From the NCBI GenBank assembly GCA_937907425.1, contig CALCIE010000081.1, positions 74,987 to 138,986 of the forward strand: 64,000 bases of DNA, in the 5' to 3' direction. Of this stretch, positions 17,716 through 26,612 are shown one piece after another. The notes beneath the pieces were generated by a model. The model was not told where the DNA came from. It searched no databases and was given only the letters and a program-made list of their open reading frames with translations. The stretch's first letter is position 1; each line of letters begins with the position of its first letter. Source of the DNA: ZC4RG42 sp003242425 (GTDB taxonomy: Bacteria; Pseudomonadota; Gammaproteobacteria; Burkholderiales; SG8-39). Made by a program: the position numbers and the translations under genes.

Positions 17716-18378
17716 TCAGGCGCGGCGCAGGGTTTCGACGCCGCCCGGACGGCCGAGCAAGAGCACGTCCGCGCCGCGTTGGGCGAACAACCCGCAGGTG
17801 ACCACGCCGACGATGTTGTTGAGCGTGCGCTCCAGCGCCACGGGATCGAGGATCTCCAGCCCGGCGACGTCGAGGATGACGTTGCCGTTGTCGGTCGTCA
17901 CCCCCTCGCGCAGGCGCGGACGCCCGCCCAGCTTCACCAGCTCCCGGGCCACGTAAGAACGCGCCATGGGAATGACCTCGATGGGCAGGGGAAAGTTACC
18001 CAGCACATCCACCAGCTTGCTCTCGTCGGCGATGCAGACGAACCGGCGCGCCACCGCAGCCACGATCTTTTCCCTCGTCAGCGCGCCGCCGCCGCCCTTG
18101 ATCATGGCGAAGTGGGGCGTGATCTCGTCGGCCCCGTCGATGTAGACCGGCAACTCATCGACCTCGTTCAGGTCAAAAAGAGGGATGCCGTGCGCGCGCA
18201 GCCGCGCCGCCGTCTGTTCCGAGCTCGGCACGGCGCCCTTGATGCGCCCCTTGATCCCGGCCAGCTCGTCGATGAAATGGTTGGCGGTGGAGCCGGTGCC
18301 GACGCCGATGACGGCGTCGTCCACCACGTATTTGAGCGCTTCCCGCGCCACGGCGCGCTTCAGTTCGTCTTGGGTCAT
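17716..18378 (-). CDS. rpiA: Ribose-5-phosphate isomerase A
   Basis: RpiA interconverts ribose-5-phosphate and ribulose-5-phosphate in the non-oxidative pentose phosphate pathway. The 220-residue protein shows the phosphate loop GTGSTANHFIDEL, the catalytic DGADEI segment and KGGGGALTREKIVA with the catalytic lysine region. The ATG at 18378 gives the family-like start MTQDELKRAVAREAL; in-frame upstream sequence is basic and repetitive and is not included. It is divergent from the exported-protein gene and upstream of phoU. Confidence 0.97.
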   Translation of the reverse strand: MTQDELKRAVAREALKYVVDDAVIGVGTGSTANHFIDELAGIKGRIKGAVPSSEQTAARLRAHGIPLFDLNEVDELPVYIDGADEITPHFAMIKGGGGALTREKIVAAVARRFVCIADESKLVDVLGNFPLPIEVIPMARSYVARELVKLGGRPRLREGVTTDNGNVILDVAGLEILDPVALERTLNNIVGVVTCGLFAQRGADVLLLGRPGGVETLRRA

Positions 18379-18580
18379 GGTGTTCGAATGGGGATGGGAA
18401 TGGGAAAGTCGGGACCGGCGGCGGTGCCGCGGCGTCGCGCGCAAGGGCGGGACAGTCGGAGAATCGACAGGATTCTAGTCGGCACGGCCGGATTTGTCCG
18501 TTGGTAGCAAACTTGTTTTCATTATCGCGCGTCCGGCGGACGTAAAATCGTCGCACGCGCTGTCCCTCAGGGAGCTCCGT

Positions 18581-19189
18581 ATGCGCCCTCGCAACCTTTA
18601 TTCTTGGCTACTAGCCGCCGCCCTGACGGCAGGGGCGCTGCCTGCGTACGCGCAGTTGGCTCAGTCGTACACCGACCGGGCGCGCCAGGGTACGGATGAG
18701 GACCAGGGACTCGTCGTCGCGCCGCTCGGCGGTACGGGGCTGAGCCTCGACCGCAGCCCGCGTTACGGGGGCGGATTGCGGCTGCTGCCCAACAACAGCG
18801 GGGCCTTCGTCGGCTACCGGATCGGCAACTGGACGGTCGGCTCGGCCCTGCATCAGGAAGACGGGCATGCGGACCGCCCCGCCTGGCTCGATCTGGGCGC
18901 GAGCTACGGCTTCAACCTGACGCCCAAACAGCGCATCACCCTGGACGGCGGGGTCAGCCTGCGCGCCCCCGGCCCCTGGAATCCCCGCGTCCCCTCGCTG
19001 TCGCTCGCCGAGCCGTCGGAACCGGGCGCCGGGCTTCGTCTGTCCTGGCAGTATAACTTCGGCCGCAACCACTACTTCTCGACCACCCTCGGCTTCGACC
19101 ACCGTTTCGATTCGCCCTGGGACGACGGGCCGGAGGCCGAGCGCAACGCCGCCACCTTCGGCACCTTCTACGGCTACCGCTTCTGGTGA
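18581..19189 (+). CDS. Predicted exported outer-membrane protein, function unknown
   Basis: I do not recognise a named family. The 202-residue product has a clear Sec signal peptide (residues 1-24, hydrophobic core LLAAALTAGALP, cleavage after AYA before Q25). The mature part alternates polar and hydrophobic residues with many glycines and aromatics. It ends in TFYGYRFW, a terminal aromatic of the kind BamA recognises in outer-membrane beta-barrels. Predicted strands such as FVGYRIGNWTVGSAL and LDLGASYGFNL fit a small eight-strand barrel. The ATG has AGGGAG about 8 bases upstream. It is monocistronic, facing lpdA convergently. An MipA/OmpV- or YfaZ-like barrel is a possible relationship, but untested. 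Confidence 0.7.
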   Translation: MRPRNLYSWLLAAALTAGALPAYAQLAQSYTDRARQGTDEDQGLVVAPLGGTGLSLDRSPRYGGGLRLLPNNSGAFVGYRIGNWTVGSALHQEDGHADRPAWLDLGASYGFNLTPKQRITLDGGVSLRAPGPWNPRVPSLSLAEPSEPGAGLRLSWQYNFGRNHYFSTTLGFDHRFDSPWDDGPEAERNAATFGTFYGYRFW

Positions 19190-19231
19190 GCCTGCCTGAG
19201 CCGCACGCGGCATGCGCGTGCGGCGCCCGCC

Positions 19232-20977
19232 TCATTTCTTCGGCACGTAGAGGTCGGTGATCGAGCCCAACGCCACTTCCGCCGCGAAGCACGGCGTTTC
19301 CGACAACGTCGGATGCGGATGGATGGTGAGGGCGATGTCTTCCATGTCGGCGCCCATTTCCAGCGCGAGCACCAGCTCCGCGATCAGCTCGCCGGCGTTC
19401 ACGCCTACGATGCCGGCGCCGAGGATGCGCTTGGTCTGCGGGTCAAAAAGCAGCTTGGTCATGCCGTCGTCGCGGCCCACGGACAGCGCGCGGCCGCTCG
19501 CCGCCCACGGAAAAACGGCTTTCTCGTAGGCAATACCTTCGCGCTTGGCCTGCTCCTCGGTCAGCCCCATCCACGCCACTTCCGGGTCGGTGTAGGCGAC
19601 CGAAGGAATGGTCATGGCATCGAAGGCCGCCTTGTGGCCGGCGATGACTTCGGCGGCGACCTTCGCTTCGTGCGTCGCCTTGTGCGCCAGCATCGGCTCG
19701 CCGCAGATGTCGCCGATGGCGTAGATGTGCGGCACGTTGGTGCGCTGCTGCTTGTCGACGGGAATGAAGCCGCGTTCGTTCACGTGCACGCCGGCGTTCT
19801 CCGCGCCGATCTCGCGGCCGTTGGGACGACGCCCCACGGCGAGCAGCACACGGTCGTAGAGTTGCGGCGCCGGCGCATCCGGTCCTTCGAAGGTCGCCAG
19901 CAGGCCTTCCTTCTTCGCCTCGAGCTTGGTCACCTTGGTCTTGAGGTAGACGGCCTCGTAGCGTTCGCGGATGCGCTTCTCCAGCGGCTTCACAATGTCG
20001 CGGTCGGCGCCGGGAATGAGCCCGTCCATCAGCTCCACCACGGTGATCTTGGCTCCCAGCGCATCGTACACGCAGGCCATTTCCAGGCCGATGATGCCGC
20101 CGCCGATCACCAGCATGCGTTTCGGGATATCCGGCAACGCCAGCGCGCCGGTGGAGTCGATCAGCCGCGGATCGTCGTAGGGGAAACCGGGAATGCGCGC
20201 CACCGAGGAGCCGGCGGCGATGATGCAGTAGTCGAAGGTGATGCGGCGCACGCCTTCGGCGCCTTCGACGACGAGCGATTTCGGCGATTCGAATTTGCCC
20301 ACGCCCTGCACCACCGTGACCTTACGCTGCTTGGCCAGGCCGGAGAGACCTTTGGTGAGCTTGCCGATCACCGATTCCTTCCAGGCGCGCAGCTTGTCGA
20401 CATCGATCTTCGGTTTGCCGAAGCTGATGCCGTGAGGCGCCATTTCCTCGGCTTCGGTGATGACCTTTGCAGCGTGCAGCAGCGCCTTAGAGGGAATGCA
20501 GCCGACGTTGAGGCACACGCCGCCCAGCGTGGCGTAACGTTCGACCAGCACCACCTGCTTGCCGAGATCGGCGGCACGGAAAGCGGCGGTGTAGCCCCCG
20601 GGGCCGGAACCGAGCACCAGCACTTCGGCGTGCAGATCGCCGGCGGACGCTGCGACGGGCGCCGCGGGTTTCGCGGCAGCGGCGGCGGACTGCGCCGGCG
20701 CGCTCGGCGCCTCGGGTTCAGGCGCTCCGGCCTGCGTCGGCTCCTCGGCTTCCAGGCGCAGGATCAGGCTGCCTTCGGAGACCTTGTCGCCGACCTTCAC
20801 CAGCACTTCCTTCACCACGCCACCCTGCGGTGCCGGCACGTCCATGGTCGCTTTGTCGGTTTCGAGGACGATCAGCGAGGCTTCGGGCTCGATGCGGTCG
20901 CCCGGTTTGACCAGCACCTCGATGACGTCCACATCCTTGAAATCGCCGATGGAAGGCACCCTGACTTCTACGCTCAT
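19232..20977 (-). CDS. lpdA: Dihydrolipoyl dehydrogenase (E3) with N-terminal lipoyl domain
   Basis: E3 reoxidises dihydrolipoamide of the pyruvate dehydrogenase complex, using FAD and NAD+. The 581-residue protein has an N-terminal lipoyl domain (lipoyl-lysine K42 in ETDKATM), an Ala/Pro-rich linker (about 85-115) and the flavoprotein disulfide reductase. The latter shows the FAD motif GSGPGGYTAAF, redox disulfide GGVCLNVGCIPSK, NAD motif GGGIIGLEMA and the C-terminal His-Glu dyad in TIHPHPTLSET. The extra lipoyl domain distinguishes it from the E. coli enzyme but is common in betaproteobacteria. It lies 303 bases downstream of aceF on the same strand. Confidence 0.97.
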   Translation of the reverse strand: MSVEVRVPSIGDFKDVDVIEVLVKPGDRIEPEASLIVLETDKATMDVPAPQGGVVKEVLVKVGDKVSEGSLILRLEAEEPTQAGAPEPEAPSAPAQSAAAAAKPAAPVAASAGDLHAEVLVLGSGPGGYTAAFRAADLGKQVVLVERYATLGGVCLNVGCIPSKALLHAAKVITEAEEMAPHGISFGKPKIDVDKLRAWKESVIGKLTKGLSGLAKQRKVTVVQGVGKFESPKSLVVEGAEGVRRITFDYCIIAAGSSVARIPGFPYDDPRLIDSTGALALPDIPKRMLVIGGGIIGLEMACVYDALGAKITVVELMDGLIPGADRDIVKPLEKRIRERYEAVYLKTKVTKLEAKKEGLLATFEGPDAPAPQLYDRVLLAVGRRPNGREIGAENAGVHVNERGFIPVDKQQRTNVPHIYAIGDICGEPMLAHKATHEAKVAAEVIAGHKAAFDAMTIPSVAYTDPEVAWMGLTEEQAKREGIAYEKAVFPWAASGRALSVGRDDGMTKLLFDPQTKRILGAGIVGVNAGELIAELVLALEMGADMEDIALTIHPHPTLSETPCFAAEVALGSITDLYVPKK

Positions 20978-21280
20978 CGATAACCCCATTCGAGTGTGTG
21001 CGGTTCGCGCCGCCCTGCCGAACCGCGATCGGATTCGATTCCATCTTCGACACCCGTGCGCGCCGCCGCAGCCCGAACCCGGCCCCTCACGCAGCGGGCG
21101 TGCCACGCCGCCGGCGCCAAGAAGCGGCCGTCGCGCGCAGGCGAGAACCGTGCGGCTCCTCCGTCAAGGCACGGCAAGTCGGCGGCGATTGTCGCCGCCG
21201 AAAGGCGCCGTCGCGATTGAATCTTTTTCGCTGCCGCGATTGATCCTTTCAAAAAACGCAGGCCGAGCGCGGAGCGCGCA
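20978..21280. other. aceF-lpdA intergenic region, 303 bases
   Basis: This is an unusually long gap inside a pyruvate dehydrogenase operon, with no gene that I can support. It contains a strong hairpin (21179-21201) and a spaced direct repeat CGCGATTGA (21212-21220 and 21235-21243). An internal promoter or processing region for lpdA is possible, but no clear -35/-10 pair is visible. Confidence 0.5.
21179..21201. repeat. Perfect 10-bp stem-loop between aceF and lpdA
   Basis: TCGGCGGCGA (21179-21188) and TCGCCGCCGA (21192-21201) pair perfectly around a 3-base loop. No T-run follows on the minus strand, so it is more likely an mRNA stability or processing hairpin, or a weak attenuator, than a full terminator. 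Confidence 0.5.
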
Positions 21281-22630
21281 CTACAGTATCGCGCGCCGGA
21301 AATCGGCCAGCACTTGCGCGAGGTAGGCGTTGAAGCGCGCCGCCGCCGCGCCGTCGATCACGCGGTGGTCGTAAGAGAGCGACAGCGGCAGGATCAGCCG
21401 CGGTACGAACTCCTTGCCATTCCACACCGGCTTCATGGTCGCTTTCGATACGCCGAGGATCGCCACTTCCGGCGCGTTGATGATGGGCGTGAACGAGGTG
21501 CCGCCGATGCCGCCGAGGCTGGAAATGGAGAAGGTTCCGCCCTGCATGTCGGCGGGCTTGAGCTTGCCCTCGCGCGCCTGCTTGGCCAGTTCCGCGGTCT
21601 CCCGCGCCAGCTCGAACACGCCCTTCTTGTCGGCGTCCTTGATGACCGGCACCACCAGCCCGTTCGGCGTGTCGGCGGCGAAGCCGATGTTGTAGTAGCG
21701 CTTGAGCACCAGGTTGTCGCCGTCGAGCGAACTGTTGAACTCGGGGAACTTCTTGAGCGCCGCCGTGCAGGCCTTGATGAGGAAGGCGAGCAGCGTCACG
21801 CGCAGGCCTTCCTTCTCGTTCTCCTTGTTCAACTGGATACGCAGCGCCTCCAGTTCGGTGATGTCCGCCTCCTCGTTGTTGGTGACGTGCGGGATCATCA
21901 CCCAGTTGCGCGCAAGGTTGGCGCCGGAGATCTTCTTGATGCGCGACAGCGGCTGCACCTCGACCGGGCCGAACTTGGCGAAATCCACCTGCGGCCAGGG
22001 CGCGAGCTCCAGCCCGGCGATGCCGGCCCCTTGTGCGGGACGCGCCAGCGCGCCTTTGACGAATGCCTGCACGTCCTCGATGAGAATGCGGCCCTTGGGT
22101 CCGCTGCCCCGCACCTGACGCAGATCGACGCCCAGCTCGCGCGCGAACTTGCGCACCGAGGGGCTCGCATGCGGACGATGCCCGGGCGGCACGTTCTCGA
22201 TGGGCAGGGGCGGAATGCGCTCGGGCTGCGCCTGGGTCGGCTTGACCATGTATTCCGCCGGGCTGGGCACTTCCACCGTTGCCGGCGCAGGCGCCGGCGC
22301 TTCCACCCGCGGCGGTTCCGCTTTGGGCGGCTGCGCTTCGGGCGCCGCGGCCTTCGGCGCCTCCGCCTGCGGCGCTGGCGCGGCGGCTTCGGCCTCTTCC
22401 AGCACCACGATCGGCGTGCCTTGGGAGACCTTGTCGCCGACCTTGACCAGCACCTGTTGCACCACGCCCGCCCAGGGCGAAGGGATTTCCATCGTCGCCT
22501 TGTCGGTCTCGAGCGTGATGAGCGATTGGTCGGCCGTCACCTGGTCGCCGGGCTTGACCAGCACTTCGATCACGTCGACTTCCTTGAAGTCGCCCAGCTC
22601 GGGGAGCAGGACTTCTTTTATTGCGCCCAT
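21281..22630 (-). CDS. aceF: Pyruvate dehydrogenase E2, dihydrolipoyl acetyltransferase
   Basis: E2 forms the core of the pyruvate dehydrogenase complex and transfers the acetyl group from lipoamide to CoA. The 449-residue protein has one lipoyl domain (K44 in ETDKATMEI), a long Ala/Pro/Glu linker (about 80-130) and a peripheral-subunit-binding domain (SPSVRKFARELGVDLRQV). The catalytic domain ends with SYDHRVIDGAAAARF, containing the active-site histidine. The ATG at 22630 gives the family start MGAIKEVLLPELGDF. It lies 75 bases downstream of aceE on the same strand. One lipoyl domain here plus one on LpdA may share the substrate-shuttling role. Confidence 0.97.
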   Translation of the reverse strand: MGAIKEVLLPELGDFKEVDVIEVLVKPGDQVTADQSLITLETDKATMEIPSPWAGVVQQVLVKVGDKVSQGTPIVVLEEAEAAAPAPQAEAPKAAAPEAQPPKAEPPRVEAPAPAPATVEVPSPAEYMVKPTQAQPERIPPLPIENVPPGHRPHASPSVRKFARELGVDLRQVRGSGPKGRILIEDVQAFVKGALARPAQGAGIAGLELAPWPQVDFAKFGPVEVQPLSRIKKISGANLARNWVMIPHVTNNEEADITELEALRIQLNKENEKEGLRVTLLAFLIKACTAALKKFPEFNSSLDGDNLVLKRYYNIGFAADTPNGLVVPVIKDADKKGVFELARETAELAKQAREGKLKPADMQGGTFSISSLGGIGGTSFTPIINAPEVAILGVSKATMKPVWNGKEFVPRLILPLSLSYDHRVIDGAAAARFNAYLAQVLADFRRAIL

Positions 22631-22705
22631 GTTGTCCTCGCATGGCGCGCCCGCGCGCATCGCGCGCGGGCGTCGTTGTCGTTTGCCTCTTGTTCGAACC
22701 GGAGT

Positions 22706-25411
22706 TCAGACGGTCAAGGGATTCGGCTTCTCGGGATCGAGGCCGTACTTTTTGATGGCGTCGGCCACCACCGCGGGTTTCACCACGCCGTCGTCGGCCA
22801 GCGCCTTGAGCGCCGCGACCGTCACCCAGTAGCGGTCCACCTCGAAGTGGTGCCGCAGCCGGTCACGCGTGTCGGAACGGCCGTAGCCGTCGGTGCCGAG
22901 CACGCGGTAGGTCTTGCCCTTGGGCATGAACGGCCGGATCTGGTCGGCGAAGGTCTTGATGTAGTCGGTGGCGGCGACGGCCGGGCCTTCGCGATCCTTG
23001 AGGCAGCGCTCGACGTGCGACACGCGCGGCGTCTCGGTCGGATGCAGCATGTTCCAGCGGTCCACGTCGAGACCGTCGCGGCGCAGCTCGTTGAAGCTCG
23101 TGCAGCTCCAGATGTCGGCGCTCACGCCCCAGTCGGCTTCCAGCAGATCGGCCGCGGCGATGACTTCGCGGAAGATCGTGCCGCTGCCCATGAGCTGGAC
23201 GCGCTTCTTGCCCTTGCCCTTGGTGCCTTCCTTGAAGAGATACATGCCCTTGAGGATGTTCTCGCGGGCGTTCTTGTCGGCGACCTCCTCGATACCGGGA
23301 TGGGCGTAGTTCTCGTTCATCACGGTGATGTAATAGAACACGTCCTCCTGGTTGGTCACCATGCGGCGCAGGCCGTCATGGATGATCACCGCCAGCTCGT
23401 AGGCGAAGGTCGGATCGTAGGAGACGCAGCTCGGCACCACCGAAGCGAGGATGTGGCTGTGGCCGTCCTGGTGCTGCAGGCCTTCGCCGTTCAGCGTGGT
23501 GCGGCCCGCGGTGCCGCCGAGCAGGAAGCCGCGCGCACGCTGGTCGCCCGCGGCCCACACCAGATCGCCCACGCGCTGCAGGCCGAACATGGAGTAGAAG
23601 ATGAAGAACGGCACCGTGATCAGGTTGGAGTGGCTGTACGAGGTCGCGGCCGCGATCCACGAGGAGATCGCGCCCGCCTCGGTGATGCCCTCTTCCAGCA
23701 CCTGACCGGACTTGTCCTCGCGGTAGTACGCCACCTGGTCGCGGTCCACCGGCTCGTACTTCTGGCCTTCCGAGGAGTAGATGCCGAGCTGGCGGAACAG
23801 GCCTTCCATGCCGAAGGTGCGCGCCTCGTCGGGCACGATCGGCACGACGTACTTGCCGAGGTTCTTGTCGCGCAGGAGCGCGGTCAGCAGGCGCACGAAG
23901 GCCATGGTGGTGCTGATCTCGCGCTCGTTCGGCTTCAGGAGCGCGTCAAAAGCCTCCAGCGGCGGCACCTCCGGCACGTTGTCGGCCTTGGTGCGGCGCT
24001 GCGGCAGATAGCCGCCCAGCGCCTTGCGCCGTTCGTGCAGGTACTTCATCTCCGGCGAATCCGCCGGCGGCATGTAGAACGGCAGCTCTTCCAGCTTGTC
24101 GTCCGGGATCGGGATGTTGAAGCGATCGCGGAAGTGGCGGATGGACTCCAGGTCCATCTTCTTCTGCTGGTGCGAGGTCATCTTGGCTTCGGCGATCTTG
24201 CCCATGCCGTAGCCCTTCACCGTCTTGGCGAGGATCACGGTGGGCTGGCCGACGTGCTTCACCGCCGCGGCGTAGGCCGCATAGATCTTGTGCGGATCGT
24301 GGCCGCCGCGGTTGAGACGCCAGATGTCGTCGTCGGTCATGCGCGAGACCATCTCCAGCAGCTTGGGATGCTTGCCGAAGAAATGCTTGCGCACGTAGGC
24401 GCCGTCGTTGGCCTTGTAATTCTGGTATTCGCCGTCGACGGTCTCTTCCATCACGCGCTGCAGGATGCCTTCATGGTCGATCGCCAGCAGCGGATCCCAG
24501 TACGACCCCCAGATCAGCTTGATGACGTTCCAGCCGGCACCGCGGAACACGCCTTCCAGCTCCTGGATGATCTTGCCGTTGCCGCGCACCGGACCGTCGA
24601 GGCGCTGCAGGTTGCAGTTGACGACGAAGATCAGGTTGTCGAGCTTCTCGCGCGCCGCGAGCCCGATCGCGCCCAGCGACTCGGGTTCGTCCATCTCGCC
24701 GTCGCCGCAGAACACCCACACCTTGCGGTTGGAGGTGTCGGCTAGGCCGCGCGCATGCAGGTACTTGAGGAAGCGCGCCATGTAGATGCCCTGGATCGGC
24801 CCCAGACCCATGGACACGGTCGGGAACTGCCAGAAGTCGGGCATCAGCCAGGGATGCGGATAGGACGATACGCCCTTGCCGTCCACTTCGCGACGGAAGT
24901 TGAGGAGCTGTTCCTCCGTCAGCCGGCCTTCGAGGAAGGCGCGCGCATAGACGCCGGGCGCGGAGTGGCCCTGGAAGTAGATCAGATCGCCGCCGTGCCC
25001 TTCATGCGGCGCATGCCAGAAATGGTTGAAGCCGATGCCGAACAGCGTGCCCACCGAGGCGAAGCTGGCGATGTGGCCGCCCAGATCGCTGTGCTCTTTG
25101 TTCGCCCGGGCCACCATCACCATCGCGTTCCAGCGGCAGTAGGAACGGATGCGCTCCTCGAGCGCGCTGTCGCCGGGATGGCGCTCCTCCAGATGCGGCG
25201 GAATGGTGTTGATGTACGCGGTGTTGGCCGAGAACGGGATGTACGCGCCTGAACGTCGCGCTTTCTCGATCAGTTTCTCGAGCAGGTAGTGGGCACGTTC
25301 CGGGCCTTCCTGCTCCAGCACGCTTTCGAGCGCGTCGAGCCATTCCTGGGTTTCGAGCGCGTCGGGATCGTTGGCGGCCGGGCCGGCCGGGATTTCGGGC
25401 ACTGCGGACAT
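22706..25411 (-). CDS. aceE: Pyruvate dehydrogenase E1, homodimeric type
   Basis: E1 decarboxylates pyruvate with thiamine diphosphate and reductively acetylates the lipoyl group of E2. The 901-residue length and sequence match the homodimeric E. coli-like class. GHSAPGVYARAFLEGRLTEE and the thiamine-diphosphate/magnesium motif GDGEMDEPESLGA are clear. The C-terminus VLGTDGYGRSDTRDRLRHHF is typical. A strong ribosome binding site AAGGAGGT lies 4 bases before the ATG. It is the first gene of aceE-aceF-lpdA and is divergent from folD; paired palindromes lie between its ribosome binding site and folD. Confidence 0.98.
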   Translation of the reverse strand: MSAVPEIPAGPAANDPDALETQEWLDALESVLEQEGPERAHYLLEKLIEKARRSGAYIPFSANTAYINTIPPHLEERHPGDSALEERIRSYCRWNAMVMVARANKEHSDLGGHIASFASVGTLFGIGFNHFWHAPHEGHGGDLIYFQGHSAPGVYARAFLEGRLTEEQLLNFRREVDGKGVSSYPHPWLMPDFWQFPTVSMGLGPIQGIYMARFLKYLHARGLADTSNRKVWVFCGDGEMDEPESLGAIGLAAREKLDNLIFVVNCNLQRLDGPVRGNGKIIQELEGVFRGAGWNVIKLIWGSYWDPLLAIDHEGILQRVMEETVDGEYQNYKANDGAYVRKHFFGKHPKLLEMVSRMTDDDIWRLNRGGHDPHKIYAAYAAAVKHVGQPTVILAKTVKGYGMGKIAEAKMTSHQQKKMDLESIRHFRDRFNIPIPDDKLEELPFYMPPADSPEMKYLHERRKALGGYLPQRRTKADNVPEVPPLEAFDALLKPNEREISTTMAFVRLLTALLRDKNLGKYVVPIVPDEARTFGMEGLFRQLGIYSSEGQKYEPVDRDQVAYYREDKSGQVLEEGITEAGAISSWIAAATSYSHSNLITVPFFIFYSMFGLQRVGDLVWAAGDQRARGFLLGGTAGRTTLNGEGLQHQDGHSHILASVVPSCVSYDPTFAYELAVIIHDGLRRMVTNQEDVFYYITVMNENYAHPGIEEVADKNARENILKGMYLFKEGTKGKGKKRVQLMGSGTIFREVIAAADLLEADWGVSADIWSCTSFNELRRDGLDVDRWNMLHPTETPRVSHVERCLKDREGPAVAATDYIKTFADQIRPFMPKGKTYRVLGTDGYGRSDTRDRLRHHFEVDRYWVTVAALKALADDGVVKPAVVADAIKKYGLDPEKPNPLTV

Positions 25412-25415
25412 AGAG

Positions 25416-25423
25416 ACCTCCTT
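25416..25423 (-). promoter_or_regulatory. Consensus Shine-Dalgarno of aceE
   Basis: AAGGAGGT reads on the minus strand 4 bases before the aceE ATG, a full anti-16S match predicting efficient translation of the operon's first gene. Confidence 0.85.
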
Positions 25424-25434
25424 CTTGGTCGGGC

Positions 25435-25463
25435 GATCGGCCCGATCCGGTTAATTAAACCGG
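25435..25463 (-). promoter_or_regulatory. Two adjacent palindromes upstream of aceE (candidate operator)
   Basis: GATCGG-C-CCGATC (25435-25447) abuts CCGGTT-AATTA-AACCGG (25447-25463). They sit 12 bases upstream of the aceE Shine-Dalgarno, in the likely leader or promoter. A further AACCGGTT occurs at 25575-25582 in the same intergenic region. They do not match the E. coli PdhR consensus. Binding of a regulator is inferred only from symmetry and placement. Confidence 0.4.
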
Positions 25464-25647
25464 CCGCCGCTTGTGGCGACGCCGGCCTGTATCAAAAGCC
25501 CTGGAACTCACGCCCCGGATGACGGGCGGCAATTTTCGGGCGAGTTTAATCTTTTTCGATTTTCGTCTTTTGATAACCGGTTCCGGATTCTACAACCCAC
25601 CCCGGCGGGGTCCAAGCGCTTTCGACAGCCGGGCAAGCTGCCGGTGC

Positions 25648-25653
25648 TAGAAT
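25648..25653 (+). promoter_or_regulatory. -10-like element upstream of folD
   Basis: TAGAAT lies 50 bases before the folD ATG. No good -35 hexamer is found at 16-18 bases, so this is a weak call. Confidence 0.3.
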
Positions 25654-25702
25654 CGCCGGCTTTCGTCAGCAGTCCCGTTTTCCCCGCCAGAATCATCGTT
25701 CC

Positions 25703-26581
25703 ATGGATACTCGCATTCTCGACGGCGTGGCGCTGTCGCGCAAACTGCGCGCCGAGTGGCAGGGCCGCGCCAGCGCCCTGGCCCAGGCCGGCCATCCGCC
25801 CGGACTGGCCGTGCTGATCGTCGGCCAGGACCCGGCCTCGGCCGTGTACGTGCGCAACAAGATCAAGGCCTGCGCGGATTTCGGCGTGCGTTCCGAGCAG
25901 CTCGAGCTGCCGGAGCAGACCACGGAAGCCGAACTGCTGCGCCACATCGACCGCCTGAACCGCGACCCGGCCGTGCACGGCATCCTGGTGCAGCTTCCGC
26001 TGCCCAAGCATATCGCCACCGAAAAGATCATCCACGCCATCGATCCGGCCAAGGACGTGGACGGCTTCCATCCGCTCAACGTCGGACTGCTGGCGGCCGG
26101 CCAGCCGCGGTTCGTACCCTGTACGCCGGCCGGCATCATGGAACTGCTGGATGCCGCGCAGATCAACCCCTGGGGCCAGCACGCCGTGGTCGTCGGCGCG
26201 AGCAACATCGTCGGCAAACCGGTCGGCCTGCTCCTGCTGCAGCGCGGCGCGACGGTCACTTTCTGCAACTCCAAAACCCGCGATCTGGCGGCGCACACCC
26301 GCCAGGCCGACATCCTGGTCGTGGCCACGGGCAGGCCGAAACTCGTCAACGCCGACATGGTCAAGGAAGGAGCGGTGGTGGTCGACGTGGGCATCAACCG
26401 GCTACCCGACGGCAGCCTGGTGGGCGACGTGGACTATCAATCCATGCTCGGCAAGGCTTCGTACGTGACTCCGGTCCCGGGCGGCGTCGGCCCCATGACC
26501 ATCACCATGCTGATGATCAACACGGTGCGCGCGGCGGAAGCCGCCTACGCCCGGGCGCATAAGGCGGTGAACGTACTCTGA
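25703..26581 (+). CDS. folD: Methylenetetrahydrofolate dehydrogenase / cyclohydrolase
   Basis: FolD is bifunctional: it oxidises 5,10-methylene-THF with NADP+ and hydrolyses methenyl-THF to 10-formyl-THF, supplying one-carbon units. The 292-residue protein shows the catalytic Y49-xxx-K53 motif in SAVYVRNKIKA, the cyclohydrolase/dehydrogenase segment HGILVQLPLPKH, DVDGFHPLN and the C-terminal signature TPVPGGVGPMTITMLM. The length is standard. prlC follows after 31 bases on the same strand, probably in one transcript. Confidence 0.98.
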   Translation: MDTRILDGVALSRKLRAEWQGRASALAQAGHPPGLAVLIVGQDPASAVYVRNKIKACADFGVRSEQLELPEQTTEAELLRHIDRLNRDPAVHGILVQLPLPKHIATEKIIHAIDPAKDVDGFHPLNVGLLAAGQPRFVPCTPAGIMELLDAAQINPWGQHAVVVGASNIVGKPVGLLLLQRGATVTFCNSKTRDLAAHTRQADILVVATGRPKLVNADMVKEGAVVVDVGINRLPDGSLVGDVDYQSMLGKASYVTPVPGGVGPMTITMLMINTVRAAEAAYARAHKAVNVL

Positions 26582-26612
26582 TTCCCCGCGCCCGGCACGC
26601 CGCTTTCCACGG

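Noticed and set aside
19313..20983. 556-codon open frame on the plus strand
   Set aside because: It is antisense to lpdA and has no recognisable domain.
21314..24745. 1143-codon open frame on the plus strand
   Set aside because: It is antisense to aceF and aceE, whose proteins are unmistakable. Long antisense frames are expected in high-GC coding DNA, and the translation is an arginine/histidine/valine-rich low-complexity sequence.
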